Part shown: positions 58,178 through 64,000 of the stretch, piece by piece | Layout of the letters: every line of letters begins with the position of its first letter | How positions within the stretch are numbered: position 1 is the first letter of the stretch | Made by a program: the position numbers and the translations under genes | The notes under the pieces: model-generated | Seen by the model: only the letters and a program-made list of their open reading frames with translations | What the model was told of the DNA's origin: nothing | The model's database searches: none | Assembly: GCA_963791995.1 (NCBI GenBank) | Contig: CAWBUQ010000013.1 | Span: 1-64,000 of the forward strand | Reading direction: 5' to 3' | DNA length: 64,000 nucleotides | From: Bog-473 sp963791995 | GTDB taxonomy: Bacteria > Actinomycetota > Acidimicrobiia > Acidimicrobiales > RAAP-2

Positions 58178-59834
58178 GGCAGCCGGCTGAGGACCGGGCG
58201 GCCTACTACCGCCAGCTGCGAACCACGGTGGCGGGCACGTTCCTCCCCGAGCTCTCGAGTGCGTCTGCCATCGACGCCGCGGCGTTGGTGGACCGGATCT
58301 TGGCCGAGTTCATCGTCGAGGAGGAGTGGGGCGATTCGTTGAGCCGTGAGTTCGGTACCGAGTTCAGGTCACTGCTCGGAGATGCACCCGTCCCGGGCGT
58401 CGGGGATGGTGCGATCGCGGCAGCTCGAATTTCACGAGTTGCGCCGCCGGGCCGCGGAGCTTGTGGCCGCCGAGGCTGGCAGCGACGAAGTTCCGCAGAG
58501 GGGGCGATGCCGCCAATTGGTGGACGTCGAAAGTCGCTTCCTCGAGCGCACCGACGAGCTCCGGAGCGATGTGCTTGCCGAGCAGGTCGAGGCCGACGAC
58601 CCGTCGTCGCCGGCCGACTGCTCCATCACCCCGGCACAGCTCACTGCATATCTGCGAGGCCGGCTGCCTGACTCGCCCGACCTGACCGTCACTGCGATGC
58701 ACCTGGTTCCGGGTGGGCGCTCCAAGGAGACGATCCTCGTCACCGTCGAGGGAACCACCGAGTTGCCGCCTGACGTGATCGTGCGCAAGGACCGCCCCGT
58801 CGGCATTCTGCAGACACGGGCGGCTGACGAGTTCGCCATCTTGCGCCTCGTGCACGCATCCGGGGTGCCGGTGCCCGAGCCGTTTTTCGCCGACGAGATC
58901 ACGGACGAGACGTTCGGCACCGCCGACCGCGCCGGCATCGCAGCCGCCGGTGCGAAAGGTGATGTTCGTGGCTCGGAAAGCGGATCCGAAACGGTGTTGG
59001 TGATGGCGCGCGTGCCCGGGGTGAAGGCCGGCGAATACTTCCCGGAATTGGCTGCTCCGACCGCACACAGACGAGAGATCGGTCAACAGCTGGCTACGGT
59101 GCTCGCCCGTCTCCACACGGTGCCGCTGGACGAGCTCGCCGCGACGAACCTCGATCCGGCGGCCACCGTGACGGAGGATTCACTCGCGCGCCGCGGTGGA
59201 GGGCATGGCCGCCCGCATCAGCTCGTTGAGCGGGCCGCCCATCGTGGCTGTCCCCTGGCGCGCCAGTGGCTCCTCGACCACATCGTCGACGTCGTCCCAT
59301 CGGGGAGACTCTGTCTCCTCCAGGGCGACGTGGGTTTGCACAACTTGCTCGTCGAAGACGGCAGGGTCACTGCACTGGTCGACTGGGAGGCGGCGACCAT
59401 CGGGCCGCCGGCGCGCGAGTTGGCGGCGGCGTGGCCAGCGGCGACCGCGCTGATGGCTTGGGGCGAGTTCATCGACGCATACCGCGCTGCAGGCGGTACT
59501 CCCCAGGCAACCGATCCCGACGCGGTCGTCTTCTACCGCGTGTTCTTCGCGCTCGGCGCGTGCATGTCGTCGCGCACCGGTGGCGATCTCTTTCGCACGG
59601 GGGCGAAGCGCGATCTGCTCACGGCACACTCGGGCCTCGATGCGCACTTCCGGGCCCAACGCAACCTCGGTGCGAACGACGCTTGCGCTCGAGTGAAGCG
59701 CCTCGGCGCCGGTACCGCGAAAACCTGGGGTCGGCCGACGGGCCCCATCGGCCCCTGTGCTGGACAAATTCAGGCTGTACGACCAGGGCGACGAGTTATT
59801 GCGGAAACGTTGCGATACGTTGCCATTGGGATGA
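58174..59834 (+). CDS. APH-fold phosphotransferase with helical N-terminal region (copy 2), several frameshifts
   Basis: About 550 residues. The first 130 (YYRQLRTTVAGTFLPELSSA, AALVDRILAEFIVEEEWGDS, LEFHELRRRAAELVAAEAGS after a break near 58425) form a helical domain that resembles DUF6285-type regions. The kinase follows: SITPAQLTAYLRGRLPDS, MHLVPGGRSKETILVTVEGT, VIVRKDRPVG (ATP lysine), RLVHASGVPVPEPFFAD, VMARVPGVKAGEYF, the catalytic loop LLQGDVGLHNLLVEDGRVTA and LVDWEAATIGPPARELAAAW. Two compensating breaks lie near 59190 and 59250. The chosen end reads DKFRLYDQGDELLRKRCDTL-PLG in a shifted frame. In copy 1 the helical region follows the kinase; here it precedes it. Confidence 0.72.
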
Positions 59835-59929
59835 CGTCAATCCCATGCTCACACCGGGGGGTCACGAGGGGGTGAGCGACTCGGGGGGGCTGAAAGGGGA
59901 CGCGTCGGCTCCCCCGAAACGGCGTGCGG

Positions 59930-59957
59930 GGCGGCCCTCCTCGGGGGGAGAGCCGCC
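59930..59957. terminator. GC-rich hairpin, possible terminator
   Basis: GGCGGC (59930-59935) pairs with GCCGCC (59952-59957), and the inner CCTCC/GGGGAG bases extend the stem around a TCGG-like loop. There is no T-run after it, as is common in high-GC actinobacteria. It ends the long plus-strand run. Confidence 0.4.
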
Positions 59958-60101
59958 TCGCGCTCACGTCCGGAGGCCACCTGCCCCGACACAAAACAGG
60001 GACCTCATTGGGTCGTTCTTCCTCGCTGCCCCTGACAGTCCGATGATCCCCCTGCCAGCCATTTCCCGAATTGCTGCGTTATGTTGACGCTAGGAACCGA
60101 C

Positions 60102-60120
60102 AAACGGTATACTCTTTTCG
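60102..60120. promoter_or_regulatory. Shared operator-like element, copy G
   Basis: Minus strand: CGAAAAGAGTATACCGTTT, with halves AAAAGAGT and ACCGTTT around an AT centre. It is 75 bases before the binding-protein start; TATACT on the plus strand may be the -10 box. Confidence 0.55.
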
Positions 60121-60194
60121 ACCACAGATTCCGGGGGGTTTTGCTGGGGTCGGCGAGCGAGCACATCTGACGCCCCTCGATCAAGGAGGAAACA

Positions 60195-61466
60195 GTGCTC
60201 ACCACAGGTGCGATCGGGCGGTCCGGGAGGACGGCGAGAAAGGTCTTGGCGACCGGCTTGCTGACCGCCGGGATCACGACGGCGGCAATCGCCGGCGCAG
60301 GCGTCGGCGCGGCCGGCGCCCAGGCTGCGAGCGGCTCGGGCAAAGCCACCGGGACCGCCGTCACCATCGGCATGATCACCGACGCCGGCGGGTCCGGAGG
60401 TATCGGGACCAGCGCACTTGTCGAACAAGGCGCCAAGGCGGCAACTGCCTACGTGAACGCCGACCTCGGCGGGCTCGAGGGTCACAAGGTCACTCTCTAT
60501 ATCTGTGAGAACCAGAACTCGCCCTCGGGTGGCCAGACCTGCGCCAACGACATGGTGCAGCACGGTGTCGTCGCGGTGGTCGAGTCCTTCACCGGGCAGG
60601 GTCAGACCGAGGTCCCGACCATCATCGGAGCAGGAATTCCCTACGTCGTTGTGACCGGCGCATCGACGGCCGAGCTCACCTCGCCCGGCGCATACGACCT
60701 CGAGGGCGGCTTCCCTGCGTACCTCGGTGCGATGGCGCTGAGCGCGAAGCAGCACGGGATCAAGAAGGTCGCCTTCGTGGTGGAGAACGTGCCGGCCGCC
60801 ATTCAGGGCGCGCAGGAGCTGGGCGGCATCGTCTACAAAGCGGCGGGCGTGAGCCTCGACGTCGTGCCGGTGAACCCGGGCACCGCTGACATCTCACCGC
60901 AGCTGCAGTCCGCGGTCTCCAGCGGTGCTAACGCCGTCGGCGTGATCGGCGACGTGACTTTGTGCAGTTCCTTCCTCAAGGCCTACAACGAGCTCGGGCT
61001 CTCACTGCCCCGCTACGTGCTCTCGAGTTGCCAGGACCCGAGCATCCTCGACTCGGCGACCCTCGACAAGGCGCTGGCTGGCTCGTACATCACCACGACC
61101 ACCCACTCCTCGAAAGCCGATACGGACGAGTATGCGGCGATCATGAAGAAGTTCGCACCGAAGGTGAACCCGAACCCCAATGTCAGCAGCAACCAGGCAG
61201 ACGGGGTGACTCCGGTCCTGGCGTTGGCTTCCATCATGAAGGGCTCGACGCAGCCGGTGACCGCGGCGGGCATCAAGCAGCAGATCGGCACCGCCGCCAA
61301 CGTCACCATCCCGCTGTCGGGCGGCCTGAAGTTCACTTGCAACGGAACGGCGATCCCGCTGCTCAAGTCGGTGTGCTCGTCGTCCGCCGCCATCGGTGTG
61401 ATCCAGTCGGGCAAGTCCGGCAAGGTGACACACGTCACGGTGTACAACCCGACGCCGCTGTTCTGA
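60195..61466 (+). CDS. ABC transporter substrate-binding protein, branched-chain amino acid (LivJ/K) type
   Basis: 423 residues, intact, from GTG 60195 seven bases after AAGGAGG. A signal peptide (VLATGLLTAGITTAAIAGAG with Ala-rich cleavage near residue 45, GAQAASG) exports it. The periplasmic-binding fold type I starts TAVTIGMITDAGGSGGIGTS, with LEGHKVTLYICENQNSPSGG and later VLSSCQDPSILDSATLDKAL. Four or more cysteines (CENQ, TCAND, CSSF, SSCQD, FTCNG) suggest disulphides. In actinobacteria such proteins often bind aromatic or steroid-like acids rather than amino acids. It carries an operator copy of the catabolic regulon. LivF/LivG are encoded 1.5 kb away on the other strand. Confidence 0.9.
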   Translation: MLTTGAIGRSGRTARKVLATGLLTAGITTAAIAGAGVGAAGAQAASGSGKATGTAVTIGMITDAGGSGGIGTSALVEQGAKAATAYVNADLGGLEGHKVTLYICENQNSPSGGQTCANDMVQHGVVAVVESFTGQGQTEVPTIIGAGIPYVVVTGASTAELTSPGAYDLEGGFPAYLGAMALSAKQHGIKKVAFVVENVPAAIQGAQELGGIVYKAAGVSLDVVPVNPGTADISPQLQSAVSSGANAVGVIGDVTLCSSFLKAYNELGLSLPRYVLSSCQDPSILDSATLDKALAGSYITTTTHSSKADTDEYAAIMKKFAPKVNPNPNVSSNQADGVTPVLALASIMKGSTQPVTAAGIKQQIGTAANVTIPLSGGLKFTCNGTAIPLLKSVCSSSAAIGVIQSGKSGKVTHVTVYNPTPLF

Positions 61467-61566
61467 TCGACGCGGATGTGCGCCAGGGGTGGCTCCCCTT
61501 CTGGGTGGCCACCCCCGTAGCGCGCCCCGCGATGAATTCGAAACAGTCGAGGAGCACAATGGAGAC

Positions 61567-62005
61567 GTGCCACCGATCGTTTCCACCGTCGAAATCGAGC
61601 GCCCGCCGAGCGAGGTGTTCCCCTACGCCACCGACCCTGCAACCTTCGGCGAATGGCAGCCAGGGGTCCTCGGCGGAAACGTGGACGGAGCGCCAGCGGT
61701 CGGCCGCCACTGCACGATGACGCGGCGGATCGGCGGCGCGAAGCGGACGTCCACCTCTGTCATCACCGAATTCGATCCGCCGGAGCGCTGGGCCATCCAC
61801 GGAATTGACGGGCCGATCCGCGCCGAGGTGTCGGTGCTGGTCGAGCCGCTCGACGAGGACCGGCGATCCCCGCGTGACCATCGAGCTCGAGTTCCACGGA
61901 CACGGCATGGGCCGGTTGCTGACGCCGATCGTCACGAGCCAGGCTCGCAAGGAAGTCCCCATCAGCTGCCAGCACCTCAAGGAGCGACTCGAACAGGCCA
62001 AGTGA
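61567..62005 (+). CDS. SRPBCC family protein, one frameshift
   Basis: About 145 residues from GTG 61567 (VPPIVSTVEIERPPSEVF), preceded by GGAGAC. The SRPBCC pattern continues YATDPATFGEWQPGVLG and FDPPERWAIHGIDGPIRAEV. A break near 61868 is followed by VTIELEFHGHGMGRLLTPIV and the terminal helix. A hydrophobic-ligand or cyclase role is possible. It lies about 100 bases downstream of the binding-protein gene and may be co-transcribed with it. Confidence 0.78.
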
Positions 62006-62092
62006 TCGCGGAGGCGGAAGGATCGGGATCATTGTCAGGGAACGCCTGACAATGTAAGGTTCGGCCTGACACCCTCGTCATTTGGGAGGAGC

Positions 62093-62470
62093 ATGGCGCC
62101 CACCGAAGCCGAGCCGATCGCCTGCTGCACCTTCTGTCTGAAGCCAAACACCGAGGTCAAGGCACTTGTGGCCGGCCCGGCGGTATTCGTGTGCGATGGC
62201 TGCGTCGACCTGTGCTGCCAGATCATCGCTGCTCTCCCCGAAAGGAATGAGCCCCACGAGCCGAGGTTGTTGCCATGGCAGGCGACCGACTCGCTCTACG
62301 CCGCGCTGGCCAACCTGCCCAACGTGGTTCGCGCCCAGGCTCAGGTCGAAGCGAGCCTGTCCGGCTGGGTCGGCCGATCCCGGGAACTCGGGGCCACCTG
62401 GGCTCAGATCGGCGACGCACTCGGCATCACCCGTCAGTCGGCGTGGGAACATTTCGCGCCCGAAGCCTAA
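62093..62470 (+). CDS. Stand-alone ClpX-type C4 zinc finger with helix-turn-helix
   Basis: 125 residues, intact, ATG after GGGAGGAGC. The N-terminus has the zf-C4_ClpX pattern: CTFC, 19 or so residues, CDGCVDLC (residues about 12-41), as at the N-terminus of the ClpX unfoldase, but no AAA+ domain follows. The C-terminal 60 residues hold a helix-turn-helix (ELGATWAQIGDALGITRQSA-WEHF) like those of small DNA-binding proteins. A regulator or adaptor is likely. AT-rich TGACAATG-type bases just upstream (about 62035-62065) may be its promoter region. Confidence 0.8.
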   Translation: MAPTEAEPIACCTFCLKPNTEVKALVAGPAVFVCDGCVDLCCQIIAALPERNEPHEPRLLPWQATDSLYAALANLPNVVRAQAQVEASLSGWVGRSRELGATWAQIGDALGITRQSAWEHFAPEA

Positions 62471-62510
62471 GTCAGCTGCCCCTGCGCGCTGAAAGACTCA
62501 CTCGGTGCGC

Positions 62511-62960
62511 ATGAGCGAGGAGCAGTGCTGGGCTCGGTTGACTGCAGCCGACCACGGTGTGCTGGCCACATCGCAAGGGCACAGGATCGAGACCGTCCCC
62601 GTCTGTTTCGCCATCGCGCACGACGCGGTTTCGGGCCAGACGGTGATCGGCAGCCCCATCGACCAGGTCAAGGCGAAGGAGACGACGGAGCTGTCGCGGT
62701 TGTCGAACGTCGGGCGAAACCCTCGCGCCGCATTGTTGTGCGAACACTGGGACAGCGACGACTGGTCGCAGCTGTGGTGGGTCAGAGCGCAATTGCTCCA
62801 CCTGGCAGATCCCGAAGTCGACCGGACGCTCGTCACCGCGTGTGAGCGGGCGTTACACGACAAGTACGCGCAGTACCGGGACACCAACTTCGCTCACCTG
62901 CTCGTCTTCGACGTGACGGCGGTGGCGGGCTGGTCTGCCTTGGGGGTTGCACCGGCCTGA
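62511..62960 (+). CDS. PPOX-class probable F420-dependent protein (TIGR03668-like)
   Basis: About 149 residues from ATG 62511; GTG 62505 is an alternative. The split-barrel FMN/F420-binding fold is shown by DHGVLATSQGHRIETVPVCF, QTVIGSPIDQVKAKETTELS, LSNVGRNPRAALLCEHWDSD and DWSQLWWVRAQLLHLADPEV. The TIGR03668 group has W-W-V-R at this place. It probably binds F420 and reduces an unknown substrate. It is convergent with livF. Confidence 0.85.
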   Translation: MSEEQCWARLTAADHGVLATSQGHRIETVPVCFAIAHDAVSGQTVIGSPIDQVKAKETTELSRLSNVGRNPRAALLCEHWDSDDWSQLWWVRAQLLHLADPEVDRTLVTACERALHDKYAQYRDTNFAHLLVFDVTAVAGWSALGVAPA

Positions 62961-62971
62961 GGCCGGACGTC

Positions 62972-63727
62972 CTACGACAGCTTCGAGCCGACCGTCCCGC
63001 TCATGTAGGCCGCCTCGATCGCGCTGGTATCACCTCTGAACTGCGCCGCCGATCCCGACAGCACGATGGTGCCGTGCACCATCACCATGGCCTCGTCGGC
63101 CACTTCGAGGGCCAGCTGCACGTGCTGCTCGACCATGATCACCGAGGCGCCGTGCTCGTCGGCCACGCGTCGGATCACCGGGATGAGTGACTCCACCGCG
63201 ACGGGGGCGAGCCCCATCGACATCTCGTCGATGAGCAACACCCTCGGCTCCTGGACAAGGGCGCGGGCAATGGCCAGCATCTGCTGCTCCCCACCCGAGA
63301 GGTCCGCCGCCCGCAACTTCTCGCGCCGCCGCAGCGCCGGGAACAGCTCGAGGACAGGCTCCAGAGTGGCGCCCCGGGCGGCTGCCAGCTTCAGGTTCTG
63401 GATCGGCGTGAGGTCCTTGAACAGCGCACGGAAGTCGGGCACGAGCACCAAGCCGGCGCGGTTCATCCGCCGTGGAGACGAACCCCGTACCGCCTGCCCG
63501 TCGAAGATGATCCGGCCCGCCCGTGGCGCGAGGAAACCGGCGAGGGTCATCAGCAGCGTCGTCTTCCCGGCGCCGTTGGGCCCGAGGATCGTCAGGATCT
63601 GGCCCGGCTCGAGTCCGAAGCTGATGTCCCGTCCGACAGTGAGCTTGCCGTAGCCGACATCAAGGCCTTCGCAGGCCAGCAGGGGTCCGACGGACGCACC
63701 GTCCGGTGGGGGAGCCGCGACGGTCAC
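62972..63727 (-). CDS. livF: ABC transporter ATP-binding protein LivF type
   Basis: 251 residues, intact. GTG 63727 overlaps the LivG stop (GTGA). Walker A GPNGAGKTTLL, Q-loop VPDFRALFKDLT, signature LSGGEQQMLAIARAL, Walker B VLLIDEMSMGLAP and switch VEQHVQLALEVADEAMVM. LivF proteins pair with LivG to drive import through LivH/LivM. The typical LivF Met in EMSMGLAP is present. The binding protein encoded at 60.2 kb is the likely partner. Confidence 0.93.
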   Translation of the reverse strand: MTVAAPPPDGASVGPLLACEGLDVGYGKLTVGRDISFGLEPGQILTILGPNGAGKTTLLMTLAGFLAPRAGRIIFDGQAVRGSSPRRMNRAGLVLVPDFRALFKDLTPIQNLKLAAARGATLEPVLELFPALRRREKLRAADLSGGEQQMLAIARALVQEPRVLLIDEMSMGLAPVAVESLIPVIRRVADEHGASVIMVEQHVQLALEVADEAMVMVHGTIVLSGSAAQFRGDTSAIEAAYMSGTVGSKLS

Positions 63728-64000
63728 GTGGTCACCAGGCGCTGATGGGTCGCACCGAGATAGGCGGTCGACACCTGCGCGTTGATCCGGATCTGCTCGG
63801 GGGTTCCCGTCGCGATCAGCGCGCCGAAGTCGAGCACGTCGATGGAGTCGCACAGATTGAGGACCAGGCTCATGTCGTGGTCGACGAGCAGGATGGTGAC
63901 CCCGGTGTCGCGCACAGCGCGCAAGCGGTCGGCCAGCCACAAACTCTCGGTGCTGTCGAGTCCCGCCGCCGGCTCGTCGAGCAGTAGGAGCCGCGGCTCG
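63724..64000 (-). CDS. livG: ABC transporter ATP-binding protein LivG type, partial (C-terminal end)
   Basis: 91 codons; the gene continues beyond the right edge. Visible: Walker B LLLLDEPAAGLD, the switch ILLVDHDMSLVLNLCDSIDV and the LivG-specific end LDFGALIATGTPEQIRINAQ with VSTAYLGA. The stop at 63724 overlaps the livF start, so the two are translated together. The permease genes livH and livM are presumably further right. Confidence 0.92.
   Translation of the reverse strand, partial: EPRLLLLDEPAAGLDSTESLWLADRLRAVRDTGVTILLVDHDMSLVLNLCDSIDVLDFGALIATGTPEQIRINAQVSTAYLGATHQRLVTT

Larger units (their letters stand above)
59835..60194. other. 360-base intergenic region with GC-rich hairpin and operator copy
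   Basis: No credible gene. The first 130 bases have G-runs and a strong hairpin (59930-59957). The right part holds operator copy G and an AAGGAGGAA ribosome-binding site just before the GTG of the binding-protein gene. It probably contains the end of the upstream transcript and the promoter of the ABC binding protein. Confidence 0.5.

Noticed and set aside
41400..59300. Programmed frameshifting or an alternative code as the cause of the frame changes
   Set aside because: Breaks are too many, in unrelated genes, without slippery heptamers at consistent places. Sequence error is simpler.
1..64000. tRNA, rRNA or CRISPR genes
   Set aside because: I looked for cloverleaf ends, rRNA landmarks and regularly spaced repeats while reading and saw none, but no covariance search was possible.

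Overview
The window is high-GC DNA of an actinobacterium. It encodes two luciferase-like enzymes that probably use F420 and one probable F420-dependent PPOX protein, many class III (CaiB/BaiF) CoA-transferases, acyl-CoA dehydrogenases, crotonases, an ECF42-type sigma factor and a DUF222/HNH endonuclease. A member of the Acidimicrobiia, perhaps from a metagenome, fits best, but this is an inference from gene content, not a phylogeny. I saw no rRNA, tRNA or CRISPR array.

Layout. (1) 1-5.3 kb: single genes (MDMPI-like protein, GT1 glycosyltransferase, HAD phosphatase, methyltransferase, DUF523 protein, tyrosine-phosphatase-like protein) with somewhat lower GC in sampled lines. (2) 5.33-7.2 kb: a remnant of a conjugative element, with the C-terminal end of a VirB4/TraC-like ATPase fused abruptly to unrelated DNA, followed by a VirD4/TraG-like coupling protein. 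(3) 7.2-9 kb: an ECF42 sigma factor with its YCII/DGPF partner. (4) 9-20.9 kb: acyl-CoA and aldehyde metabolism, with an aldehyde dehydrogenase, three CoA-transferases (one apparently domain-permuted), a crotonase, an acyl-CoA dehydrogenase stump, an MBL-fold hydrolase and regulators. (5) 20.9-41.8 kb: a beta-oxidation-like regulon with two tandem-duplicated GntR/FCD regulators, MaoC-type hydratase, three crotonases, SDR, thioesterase, a fused double acyl-CoA dehydrogenase, an ABC exporter and a cytochrome P450. (6) 43-59.8 kb: two long divergent gene runs either side of a TetR operator at 55,147-55,163. Each contains a luciferase-like monooxygenase, an APH-fold phosphotransferase and a DUF7064-like protein. 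The left run adds acyl-CoA dehydrogenase, a double CoA-transferase, acyl-CoA synthetase, aldehyde dehydrogenase and serine hydrolase. The right run adds an acetoacetate-decarboxylase-like protein. (7) 60-64 kb: branched-chain amino-acid-type ABC importer parts (binding protein, LivF, partial LivG) with small proteins between them.

The genes together suggest import, CoA activation, CoA transfer and beta-oxidation of one or more hydrophobic carboxylic acids, possibly steroid- or terpenoid-like. The substrate cannot be read from the sequence. A similar AT-rich palindromic element (consensus about AAAAGAGT-RT-ACTnTTTT) occurs at seven intergenic sites in regions 5 and 7, next to both tandem GntR genes and many catabolic genes, and looks like a shared operator.

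Quality caveat: many genes continue perfectly in another frame after a single-base shift. There are isolated cases throughout, but about one per 100-200 bases between about 41.4 and 59.3 kb. Protein family conservation continues across the breaks, so I treat these as probable sequence errors and give the whole reconstructed gene span. Start and stop coordinates inside that zone are therefore approximate.
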